A stretch of 33,159 nucleotides of DNA from Paulinella micropora (taxonomy: Eukaryota > Cercozoa > Imbricatea > Euglyphida). Shown here in pieces: positions 1 through 6,673 of the stretch. The DNA lies in assembly GCA_009731375.1 (NCBI GenBank), contig BJOX01000094.1:485695-518853 (forward strand), given 5' to 3'. The position numbers and the translations under genes were made by a program. The notes under the pieces are model-generated. The model did no database searches. It was not told the origin of the DNA and was given only the letters and a program-made list of their open reading frames with translations. Numbering within the stretch: position 1 is the stretch's first letter; the number at the start of each line of letters is the position of its first letter.

Positions 1-138
1 CTTCGCGATAATAAGGTAATCTCTAGGACTGCGGGGGCGTTGAGTAGTGTTGGGGTGCCTTACGCTGGTAGTGTTAGTGCTACTGCCGCAAAACTTGGGT
101 ATGGTAAGCAACGAGGAGGGGCTGTAAAGTTCCGTTGA
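1..138 (+). CDS. C-terminal fragment of an unidentified Gly/Ala-rich viral protein
   Basis: The frame is open from the first base and ends at TGA 136-138, giving 45 residues with no start in the window. The tail is rich in Gly, Ala, Ser and basic residues and ends in GYGKQRGGAVKFR. It lies directly upstream of virion genes on the same strand. Small Gly-rich basic tails of this kind occur in minor virion or core proteins of adenovirus-like and Polinton-like viruses, but the family is not identifiable from this fragment. The stop codon overlaps the start of a palindrome (137-194). Being viral is inferred from position. Confidence 0.5.
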   Translation, partial: LRDNKVISRTAGALSSVGVPYAGSVSATAAKLGYGKQRGGAVKFR

Positions 139-194
139 TATTTATGAGCATCGCTTTCATTCGCTATGCTCATTTTCGCTTGCTCATAAACATC
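137..194. terminator. Palindrome at a stop codon, copy 1 (probable 3'-end signal)
   Basis: The sequence TTTATGAGCA (141-150) pairs with TGCTCATAAA (181-190). The pairing extends outward through GATA/CATC with one wobble, giving arms of about 14 bp around a roughly 30-base loop that itself contains further ATGAGC/GCTCAT pieces. It overlaps the TGA of the upstream gene. A nearly identical copy lies at 5690-5747 and a half copy at 6632-6656. Position suggests a transcription terminator or mRNA 3'-processing hairpin, as hairpins mark mRNA 3' ends in Mimivirus. That function is inferred. Confidence 0.6.
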
Positions 195-251
195 GTAAAA
201 CCGATTTATTTTTTCTTAAAACAAAAAATAGATGTTTTAGAATAAGCGAGA

Positions 252-653
252 ATGCGTAGCATGAAGCGCAAATCTAAAATATCAAGGGCAAAAGTCCGTC
301 CACCACGAGTTTATAGAAATAAGAGCGGAAGGCCGTATATTATCCAGAAGGGTAAAAAATATTATCTTAATTTTGGTAAGAAGACAAATGATTTAAGCAC
401 ATTACAAATTGTTAAACTTTTTATGAAATATATTAGCAAACCAAAGTCGCAAAGGGCTAGTCGCAAACCAAGAGAAAAAATAATCAAATCTGATTTTAAT
501 CGTCTTGAACACGAGAACCGAAACCAGATACAAAGCAACTTACAAAAGAAATATGAGTTAATACATGACGAGGAAGAAAAGAAAAAGAAGAAAAGGGAGG
601 ATTTAGAAGAGGAGAAGAAGAGGCTAGAAAGAAAAAATCCAAGCCGATGCTAA
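252..653 (+). CDS. Small basic, charged viral protein of unknown function
   Basis: This 133-residue ORF may start at ATG 252 or at the in-frame ATG 261. The N-terminal half is strongly basic and contains PPRVYRNKSGRPYIIQKGKK, resembling short 'Y-x-G-x-Y-x-x-x-x-G-K-K' stretches I associate with proteins of large eukaryotic DNA viruses. The C-terminal third is a Glu/Lys-rich predicted coiled coil. The frame closes just after an A6 run at about 631-636. Beyond it the +1 frame continues the same charged helix into the next ORF. It could therefore be the first half of one protein of about 255 residues, split by an indel or by slippage. Function unknown. Confidence 0.6.
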   Translation: MRSMKRKSKISRAKVRPPRVYRNKSGRPYIIQKGKKYYLNFGKKTNDLSTLQIVKLFMKYISKPKSQRASRKPREKIIKSDFNRLEHENRNQIQSNLQKKYELIHDEEEKKKKKREDLEEEKKRLERKNPSRC

Positions 654-669
654 GGAACTAAAAGAAACA

Positions 670-1023
670 ATGGATAGGGAACATAAAAAACAACTTGCGG
701 AGATTAAGGAAAGACAGGAAGAAAAATCTAGGGAACAGAAAAAGGAACAACGACTTATTCAGGAACTACAGGCAGAACAACGACATAGACAGGGATTATT
801 GACTGCTCCAGTTGCACAGCCTATTATAGCGAACCAGAATACCCCTTCAACTAAAAATAAACCCAAGAAAACCGCAACTACATCTTCCCCAAAAATAACT
901 GATATAACTGACAAAGTAAATAAACAAGAAAAAGATTTGAAAGAAGAAAAGAGACGAAGAATTATTGATGAAATGTTCTCCGAGAAAACGAGAAAAAAAC
1001 GTGTCAAAAAAAATGAAAAATAA
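670..1023 (+). CDS. Charged coiled-coil protein, possibly the second half of the preceding gene
   Basis: A 117-residue ORF counted from ATG 670; the frame is already open from 628. The first 40 residues are a Lys/Glu/Gln-rich helix (MDREHKKQLAEIKERQEEK), followed by a Pro/Ala/Thr linker and a second Lys/Arg-rich helix ending KKRVKKNEK. The composition matches the end of the previous ORF, so the two may be one coiled-coil protein interrupted at the A-run near 634. Its stop overlaps the protease start (ATG 1013) within AAAAAAAATGAAAA, an 11-base overlap suggesting coupled expression. No family recognised. A scaffold or core role is only a guess from its place among virion genes. Confidence 0.55.
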   Translation: MDREHKKQLAEIKERQEEKSREQKKEQRLIQELQAEQRHRQGLLTAPVAQPIIANQNTPSTKNKPKKTATTSSPKITDITDKVNKQEKDLKEEKRRRIIDEMFSEKTRKKRVKKNEK

Positions 1024-2002
1024 TACAATAATAAATCACCTTAAAAAAGCAGGCATTAATATCCCTATAATAAAAAACAAAGGTTCAAACGACTACGCCA
1101 CTAGTTTAAAGAGATGGTTATACACACAAAAAATCACTGAAAACATATCATCGGCAGATGGATGGGATAAACTAGAACAATTTACAACAAAAATGATTGC
1201 TAAAAATGAAAGCAAAAAGAATGAAGAAAAAAAAACTTCTGTAAATAGCACGCTATCGCCAATAGACCCGCCCCGTTTTGAAAATTCTCCAGATGCTAAA
1301 CAACTTATATTTGAAATGACAAATCCACAACCAGCGGAGACACAACCGACAGATGTAGCACCACCCACAAGCACAAGTTCTGCGGAGCCACAGCAACAAC
1401 AGCAAGAGGAGACAACCATACCCCCGAGAACAAATTCTGCGGAGCAGAACATCGTGGCAAAGCCACTCATTGCGGAGACGCCACAGCAGGAGGGTGAGGG
1501 GCGGGGATTAATGACTAATGAAATAGATGATATAATGAAAAAATATGGATGGTATCTCGGAGCAATAGCCAGTGATGAAATTTACAAACTAAATCCAGAA
1601 AAAAGAAAGCGATACGGATTTATTATGAATTTGGACAACCACAAACAAGCGGGGTCTCATTGGATTGCTATATGGGTAAGTCTGGATAAAGACAGGTCAG
1701 TGGAAGTGTATGACCCATTAGCACTTTACCAACCAACGGAAGACTTTCAACAACAAATGAAACGACTAATTGACAAAAGCCACCCCGATAGTTATTTATT
1801 GATGAAGGTCAATCAAGTAAAGCAACAGAGTGATACTTCCTCAACTTGTGGATGGCACTCAATGAGATTTTTAATGGAGCGGGCGAAAGGTAATCGCTTT
1901 AAATTTGCTAGTGGATACACAGACTTAAAGGAAGAAGAAGCGGAGAAATTAAAAACACAGAATGGTTATGGGGATGGTGAGGGATTTAATACATTCATAT
2001 AA
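1013..2002 (+). CDS. Adenain-like cysteine protease (capsid maturation)
   Basis: A 329-residue protein starting at ATG 1013; the frame is open further upstream, but 1013 overlaps the previous stop and is the likely start. The first 160 residues form a helical domain and a low-complexity Pro/Gln/Thr linker. The C-terminal half has the papain-like order of adenovirus/Ulp1-type proteases: catalytic His in AGSHWIAIWV, Asp in EVYDPLALY, Gln in the KVNQVKQQ stretch, and Cys in SSTCGWHSMRF. Known members of this family cleave precursor capsid and core proteins during virion maturation, and the protease is a hallmark of Polintons, PLVs, virophages and adenoviruses. It directly precedes the penton and major capsid genes. 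All catalytic residues are present, so it may be functional. Confidence 0.88.
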   Translation: MKNNTIINHLKKAGINIPIIKNKGSNDYATSLKRWLYTQKITENISSADGWDKLEQFTTKMIAKNESKKNEEKKTSVNSTLSPIDPPRFENSPDAKQLIFEMTNPQPAETQPTDVAPPTSTSSAEPQQQQQEETTIPPRTNSAEQNIVAKPLIAETPQQEGEGRGLMTNEIDDIMKKYGWYLGAIASDEIYKLNPEKRKRYGFIMNLDNHKQAGSHWIAIWVSLDKDRSVEVYDPLALYQPTEDFQQQMKRLIDKSHPDSYLLMKVNQVKQQSDTSSTCGWHSMRFLMERAKGNRFKFASGYTDLKEEEAEKLKTQNGYGDGEGFNTFI

Positions 2003-2011
2003 AAAATTATT

Positions 2012-2024
2012 CGTATAATATACA
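2012..2024 (+). promoter_or_regulatory. AT-rich promoter motif of the penton gene
   Basis: CGTATAATATACA lies immediately before ATG 2025, in the 22-base gap after the protease stop. The same TATA(A)TATA core near the start codon recurs before most genes of the viral segment, in both orientations. Confidence 0.4.
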
Positions 2025-2837
2025 ATGGATTACAAAGGGGGCAGGTCAAGTGGTATCTATTACATAAATAGTAAAAACAGAATAACAGGCACAGATAGCG
2101 ACTTTACACACGAAATAAACTTAAAATCACTGGACAATCCCACACATTGTAAAATACTTCATATCTATGTTCCAAAGTCGTATTACTCTGTGGCTTCGCC
2201 ATATAATACTTTTACTCTTAGCGAAGACGGGTATGAGGCTTTAATTACTATACCTGAGGGAAACTACACAATGAACAATCTAAAAAATAAGTTGTCGGAG
2301 GTGCTAACCGCAGACAGCCCAAATAATTATACTTATGTTGTATCCAGTAATAATACCAACATAGAACCAGAAGATGGCAAATTAACATTCAGTGTTTCAA
2401 ATAACGGAGGTATTCAACCGCGATTTATATTTGATGGTGATACCCGTATTCACGAAGTAATGGGGTTTGATAGAAATTCCACATATTTCTTTGCTAATGA
2501 TTTTATTAAATCGCCAAATGTAATTATTCTAACTGGTGAAAAGACTTTATACCTTCAATCGGACTTAGTTGGTGAAGGAGATAATCACGTGCTACAAGAA
2601 ATATACACTGCCAACGAAATACCATTTGGTGCCGTTATATACGACGGAAGCGGGTCTGAGTATGGTAAGAAATTATCAACCAGTTCAAATAATGTATTCA
2701 GGTTTTATCTTACAGACGAAAACGACCAAGCAATTAATCTTAATGGGTTAGGTATTGTTATAACATTATTAATTTACAGAGAGACTAATTATTTTAATTT
2801 ATTTACATCCTTTTTCAATCTTTTGAAACAGAGATAA
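2025..2837 (+). CDS. Penton-like minor capsid protein (single jelly roll)
   Basis: A 270-residue protein that would form the pentameric vertex capsomer. The N-terminal pattern is typical of PLV/Polinton minor capsid proteins: YYINSKNRITGTDSDF, then a strand region ending IYVPKSYYSVASPYNTF, then ITIPEGNYTMNNLKNKLSEVL. The rest is beta-rich with no signal peptide or membrane segment. It sits between the protease and the major capsid gene, a common arrangement in this virus group, and is about the usual length for the family. Assignment rests on pattern recognition, not a database comparison. Confidence 0.82.
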   Translation: MDYKGGRSSGIYYINSKNRITGTDSDFTHEINLKSLDNPTHCKILHIYVPKSYYSVASPYNTFTLSEDGYEALITIPEGNYTMNNLKNKLSEVLTADSPNNYTYVVSSNNTNIEPEDGKLTFSVSNNGGIQPRFIFDGDTRIHEVMGFDRNSTYFFANDFIKSPNVIILTGEKTLYLQSDLVGEGDNHVLQEIYTANEIPFGAVIYDGSGSEYGKKLSTSSNNVFRFYLTDENDQAINLNGLGIVITLLIYRETNYFNLFTSFFNLLKQR

Positions 2838-2926
2838 ATAATTATTTTTGATTTAATTATTTTTTCTATAAATATATTCTTGTGAATTAGTTAATAATCT
2901 CAACTGCCTAAAAAATCAAAAACAAA

Positions 2927-4396
2927 ATGCCAACTCAACACGGAGGCGAGCTAGACTTTTCTAGAACTGACTACATCAGTGCTTCTTATCGTTTGAATAA
3001 ACTTGCTCCACGTGAGGGCTCTGGAACCTTTGAGGTCACCACTGCTGGTGGGCAAGAACGATCATTTGACCTTATCAGTCGCCCGTTCAATCTCGCCCGC
3101 TCTTATTTGAGCTTTACTTATACTCTTAGAACAGGTGGTGCTAACATTTATAGTAGAATTTTTATGGACTGCCTTTCATCCATTAGACAAATTCAACTTC
3201 AGACCCGTAGCGGTGTTTATCTGTGCGACCTTAACCATCTCGGGACGGTTACTAAAATGCTTTGGAAGCCCGAGATATCTTTGAAGGATTTCCTTGACCT
3301 TCCTAATCACGATATTGCTACTGGATACGGCTGTATGCTTCAAAAGTGTAATGCGAATGGATTGATTAATGTTAGTGCTGTTGAAGCTACTAGAACTAAC
3401 TTTCGTGCGATGACAGATGGTGCTGATAACGTGGCGGCAAGAACTCTTGCTATGTTTGCTGAACCATCCATTAGTGCTCGTCGTCATAACGATACAGCAT
3501 TAACTGACGGCACTGGCACACTTTCGCCTGTAAATGTTAATTACAACGAAGCAAAGTATTTGGCAGGTGTTAATGGTGCTGCTGCTATCAATGTGAAAAT
3601 TCCTTTGAGTATGCTTATTAATACTATTTTCGCTCTTGATAAAACCATTATGTTTCCTGAGATTTTGACGATGCGGATTGTGTGGAGTGCTACTGACAGA
3701 GCTAGTTATACAGTGACTAATGGTGCGGCGACTGCTGCTAACACTGCAAATGTCGGCTCCGCGGGGACGGTTGTCAGTGCTGATGTTACTAATCTTGCTT
3801 TGTTTCTGGCTGTTGAAACTAATCCTGATGTCATTCAATCCATTCAGGCGAAGATTGCTAGCACTGAGGGTATGAGTTTTAACATTGATTATCCTTATGT
3901 TTATAAGAACTCAATTGGAGCATCCACAACCCAAAATATTATTATGCGATTTGACAGAGGTCATGGTCGCCGTTTGAAGAAGATTTATCACTCAGTTTTT
4001 AACAACGAAGAAAAAAAGAATACTGCTTATGACCACGATAACAGAGCACAGGCTAAGGTTGTAAATTTTTACACCACACTTGACGGAGCACGACAGCAGG
4101 AGTTTAATATTGATACCTCCCTAGAAGAAGACTATATGTATTTGAAATCAAAGATTGAGGGTTCAGCTTTGATGAATGCGGACATATACAAATATAACTG
4201 GTTCTGGGTTGATGCTTGGGATAACACTCGTCCGCTGTGGAGCAAGGACCAGAATGAGATTAGCGGACTTGACCTGTCTATGGAGCGACGATGGGAATTC
4301 ATTGGGACAACTGCGAATAATGCTCACAACCATTACACCGTGGCCATTACTCAGCGAGAAGTTCAAGTAAAGGCGAATGTTATTACTATTTCATAA
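2927..4396 (+). CDS. Major capsid protein, double jelly roll
   Basis: A 489-residue protein, the likely trimeric hexon-like capsomer of an icosahedral capsid. It begins MPTQHGGELDFSRTDYIS, followed by a beta-rich region with SFDLISRPFNLARSYLSF, characteristic of PLV major capsid proteins, and has a second beta-rich half of similar size. Codon use is visibly more GC-rich than in the neighbouring genes, as expected of a very highly expressed protein. It is preceded by an 89-base AT-rich leader rather than the short spacing seen elsewhere, possibly a strong late promoter. No frameshift or stop interrupts it. Mature virions would also need the penton and protease encoded just upstream. Confidence 0.85.
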   Translation: MPTQHGGELDFSRTDYISASYRLNKLAPREGSGTFEVTTAGGQERSFDLISRPFNLARSYLSFTYTLRTGGANIYSRIFMDCLSSIRQIQLQTRSGVYLCDLNHLGTVTKMLWKPEISLKDFLDLPNHDIATGYGCMLQKCNANGLINVSAVEATRTNFRAMTDGADNVAARTLAMFAEPSISARRHNDTALTDGTGTLSPVNVNYNEAKYLAGVNGAAAINVKIPLSMLINTIFALDKTIMFPEILTMRIVWSATDRASYTVTNGAATAANTANVGSAGTVVSADVTNLALFLAVETNPDVIQSIQAKIASTEGMSFNIDYPYVYKNSIGASTTQNIIMRFDRGHGRRLKKIYHSVFNNEEKKNTAYDHDNRAQAKVVNFYTTLDGARQQEFNIDTSLEEDYMYLKSKIEGSALMNADIYKYNWFWVDAWDNTRPLWSKDQNEISGLDLSMERRWEFIGTTANNAHNHYTVAITQREVQVKANVITIS

Positions 4397-4450
4397 CTCA
4401 TCCAGTGAGGTAATAGGTAATTATTAATTTTGATAGTTAATTTATATTTT

Positions 4451-4466
4451 TTAATAATATATAACA
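4451..4466 (+). promoter_or_regulatory. AT-rich promoter motif of the spike-like gene
   Basis: TTAATAATATATAACA ends one base before ATG 4467, in the AT-rich 70-base gap after the major capsid stop. It matches the TATATA motif before other genes of the segment. Confidence 0.4.
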
Positions 4467-5753
4467 ATGTCTCACCAACGAAATTTGGTAGCACAAAATC
4501 CTAAAGGAGAGTTCATTAACCTAAAAGTAGGATATGATGGACACATTGATAATATGAAGACAGCCTTCGGCGAAACAACAACTGCGCAATTAACACCAGT
4601 ATTACAAGAAATCTTTCCATATACCATTAATACTAGGATATGGACAAAAACAGAAACTAAAGCAAGTGTGTCATTTTTGGAAAATATGGCTGAATTGAAA
4701 ACTCAAGCAAATGCGACGGCGGATGCTGGATTAGTAAGTAAAAGGAGAATAAAATATAGAACTGGAACGGGTGTACTTGCTCGCTTTACTGCTCTATGGA
4801 CAACGGATGATACAAAAGATTACTATTCATTTATTGGAATAGGAAACGACCTTAACAATGGCTTTTATTTTTACAAAAATCAAGCAGGAATGAATATCGC
4901 ACATTGTTCGGGAAATGCTGTAGATTATATTGACCAAGAAGATTGGGACGACCCTTGCGATGGAACTTCGGCTATGCCAAACTTAGACTGGAGTAAAGGA
5001 AATGTATTTCAAATTCAATTTCAGTATCTTGGATTTGGTGCCATTAAGTTTTCAATTGAAAATCCAGAGACTGGTGATTTCCAACTAGTTCATATGATTA
5101 AGTATGCGAATGATAATAATGGTGTAAGCCTGCGAAATACGACATTACCCTTTACAGCCGTAATGAGAAATGATGCAAAGACTGGAATACAAATTCTTAA
5201 AACGGCGAGTGCCAGTTTATTCATTGAGGGGTCAAATACTATTAATACAAGTATTACAAATACTGCGGAAGGAGACGAAAAAACGAGCACCACTGAAAGC
5301 CCCATTTTAAGTATCAGGAATAAAGCACTATTCAATAATAGCCTCACCAACTATTCAAATGTCTTTCCTTCCTTGGTAAGTATTACAAATGAAGATACTA
5401 AGTCAAATGTCGTCAGAATGGTATTGAATGGGACACTAACAGGGGCTGGTTTTGCTGATGTTGATGCCACAACTTCAATCGTAGATACAGACACAAAAGC
5501 AACCGCTATCGCCAACGGAACGACAATTTTTAAGATTTATGTAAATGCCACCTCAACTCAACAGATTAATCTCAGAACTTACGATATTCAATTAACACCG
5601 AACGATGTTTTGACATTCACACAGAAGGCTGTGTCGGCAGGTGCTGGTAGCAATATTAATGTTATCGCTAACTTTATTGAGGATCAATATATATTTATGA
5701 GCATCGCTTTCATTCGCTACGCTCATTTTCGCTTGCTCATAAACATCGTTTAA
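4467..5753 (+). CDS. Probable virion spike or attachment protein
   Basis: A 428-residue, beta-rich, Thr/Asn-rich protein with no membrane segment. Residues of about 93-155 hold RIKYRTGTGVLARFTALW followed by FIGIGNDLNNGFYFY, a lectin-like pattern I associate with structural or tail/spike proteins of marine viruses. The C-terminal half is Thr/Asn/Ser-rich and repetitive, as in fibre shafts or heads. It follows the major capsid gene, where PLVs often place surface proteins. The last 19 residues (from FMSIAFIRYAHF) are encoded by the palindrome at 5690-5747 and probably were not part of the ancestral protein, which would have ended near NFIEDQY. The attachment role is an inference. Confidence 0.6.
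   Translation: MSHQRNLVAQNPKGEFINLKVGYDGHIDNMKTAFGETTTAQLTPVLQEIFPYTINTRIWTKTETKASVSFLENMAELKTQANATADAGLVSKRRIKYRTGTGVLARFTALWTTDDTKDYYSFIGIGNDLNNGFYFYKNQAGMNIAHCSGNAVDYIDQEDWDDPCDGTSAMPNLDWSKGNVFQIQFQYLGFGAIKFSIENPETGDFQLVHMIKYANDNNGVSLRNTTLPFTAVMRNDAKTGIQILKTASASLFIEGSNTINTSITNTAEGDEKTSTTESPILSIRNKALFNNSLTNYSNVFPSLVSITNEDTKSNVVRMVLNGTLTGAGFADVDATTSIVDTDTKATAIANGTTIFKIYVNATSTQQINLRTYDIQLTPNDVLTFTQKAVSAGAGSNINVIANFIEDQYIFMSIAFIRYAHFRLLINIV
5690..5747. terminator. Palindrome at a gene end, copy 2
   Basis: This is the same sequence as at 137-194 with a single T-to-C change in the loop. Arms are TTTATGAGCA (5694-5703) and TGCTCATAAA (5734-5743). It lies at the 3' end of the spike gene and is read into its C-terminus. 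It also lies between convergent transcription units, where a bidirectional 3'-end signal would be expected. Confidence 0.6.
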
Positions 5754-5794
5754 AAGTGAAGTAAATAATAATAAAAAATAAACGGGAGGCGATG

Positions 5795-5839
5795 TTCGTA
5801 AAACACACGGGAGCGGTAGCGGGAGTGTGGATTTACGAA
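5795..5839. terminator. Second hairpin between convergent viral genes
   Basis: TTCGTAAA (5795-5802) pairs with TTTACGAA (5832-5839), and an inner ACAC/GTGT pair follows after a small bulge. The loop is unusually GC-rich for this segment. It lies just after the end of the plus-strand block and before the minus-strand stop at 5842, so it is probably a 3'-end signal for the minus-strand genes. Confidence 0.45.
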
Positions 5840-5841
5840 TA

Positions 5842-5946
5842 TCAATTATAAATATTTTTTACCGCATCGTTGTTATTAAAATAAGGTTGTTGAATTAAAT
5901 ATTCAAGGTATGGTTTATCAATCTTAGCGACATCTTCAATTTTCAT
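5842..5946 (-). CDS. ExoX-C-like tail, downstream half of a split gene
   Basis: The frame starting MKIEDVAKIDKPYLEYLI gives 34 residues. It matches the C-terminus of the neighbouring gene at 6297-6584 (KKIQDIAVIDKPYLEWVM), a pattern seen in the small domain at the C-terminus of exodeoxyribonuclease X-like proteins. It overlaps the end of the upstream ORF within an A8 run followed by TGAAAA. One A fewer would place this segment in frame with the upstream ORF and rebuild the whole domain. It could be a sequencing or assembly indel, a decayed gene, transcriptional slippage, or a separately started peptide. Confidence 0.5.
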   Translation of the reverse strand: MKIEDVAKIDKPYLEYLIQQPYFNNNDAVKNIYN

Positions 5947-6268
5947 TTTTTTTATACTTACCATATTGAAGATAAACATCGGTTTCACTTTGTGCTATTT
6001 CTTCGCCGACCTTAGCCTTTATTTCGGTGATACCAGTCTCTTTTAAATCAGCAGTCGTAAAAGGAGTGCTTTCTTCCTCCATCATTTTTGATAATGTAGC
6101 CTCCAAAGGAATTACTACTTTAACATTATTGTCTCTTGGTTTATATTGCTCATAGAAAGAAACAATGTCGGGCTTTGTCCATTTAATTGAAGGTTTCTTA
6201 ATTTCGCTGTCAAGGTTCCATTTTTCAATTTCATTCAAGTAGTCCTGCTTGGTGCTCAGGTCGGTCAT
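5936..6268 (-). CDS. Small viral protein, upstream half of a split ExoX-C-like gene
   Basis: A 110-residue ORF ending YLQYGKYKKNEN. The final YGKYK is the start of the GKYKGKKI motif of ExoX-C-like domains; the rest of the motif continues in another frame beyond an A8 run. The N-terminal 80 residues are acidic to neutral and unrecognised. It is first downstream of the related gene at 6297-6584, separated by 28 bases, and has its own TATATATA motif upstream. Full-length, the protein would have about 140 residues. A role in DNA binding or processing is suggested only by the domain's usual partner, a 3'-5' exonuclease that is absent here. Confidence 0.6.
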   Translation of the reverse strand: MTDLSTKQDYLNEIEKWNLDSEIKKPSIKWTKPDIVSFYEQYKPRDNNVKVVIPLEATLSKMMEEESTPFTTADLKETGITEIKAKVGEEIAQSETDVYLQYGKYKKNEN

Positions 6269-6281
6269 AGGTATATATACT
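6269..6281 (-). promoter_or_regulatory. TATATATA motif before the minus-strand gene at 6268
   Basis: On the minus strand GTATATATACCT lies immediately before the ATG at 6268. It is the clearest copy of the motif shared by the viral genes. Confidence 0.45.
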
Positions 6282-6296
6282 ACAAAATAATTTTTA

Positions 6297-6584
6297 TTAA
6301 ATGTATTTTTTTACTTCACTTTTAATGTCGGTAAATTTCTCAAACCACGGCTGTTTCATAACCCATTCAAGGTATGGCTTATCAATAACCGCTATATCTT
6401 GAATTTTCTTACCTTTATACTTACCAAATGGAAAAACATCGGTTGGCTTGCCAGCCCGCGCATTTTCAATTGCCTTTATTTGGTCTTGAATTACCTTTTG
6501 GATATCTTTCAATGTGAATGTTTCATTTTTGGTTTCAAGCGAAAGTTTTTCAAACTTCTCGCATAGTCTGGTGAGGGCGGACAT
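6297..6584 (-). CDS. Small protein with ExoX-C-like domain
   Basis: A 95-residue protein. The N-terminal half is a helical segment; the C-terminal half has FPFGKYKGKKIQDIAVIDKP then YLEWVMKQPWF, the compact domain found at the C-terminus of exodeoxyribonuclease X-like proteins and as stand-alone small proteins in phages. There is no DEDD nuclease domain. The next gene downstream carries a diverged copy of the same domain, so the pair probably arose by duplication. It lies between the DNA polymerase and its paralogue on the same strand, with a TATATATA motif before the start, which points to a replication-associated role (inferred). Confidence 0.7.
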   Translation of the reverse strand: MSALTRLCEKFEKLSLETKNETFTLKDIQKVIQDQIKAIENARAGKPTDVFPFGKYKGKKIQDIAVIDKPYLEWVMKQPWFEKFTDIKSEVKKYI

Positions 6585-6597
6585 TGGTATATATAGA
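6585..6597 (-). promoter_or_regulatory. TATATATA motif before the ExoX-C-like gene
   Basis: On the minus strand AGTCTATATATACCA ends at the ATG at 6584. The spacing and core equal those of the next gene downstream. Confidence 0.45.
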
Positions 6598-6631
6598 CTG
6601 ATAAAAATTTATTGAAAAAAATTAATTATTG

Positions 6632-6656
6632 ATATTTATGAGCATCGCTTTCATTT
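6632..6656. repeat. Truncated palindrome, copy 3 (left half only)
   Basis: GATATTTATGAGCATCGC and the following TTTCATT match the left half of the palindromes at 137 and 5690; the right half is missing. It lies 18 bases beyond the stop of the minus-strand DNA polymerase gene. The lost half suggests decay, or recombination at this site. Confidence 0.55.
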
Positions 6657-6673
6657 GATAAATGATGTTAAAT

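Noticed and set aside
3176-3838. Minus-strand ORFs within the major capsid gene
   Set aside because: Shadow frames of the capsid gene, without upstream motif or family resemblance.
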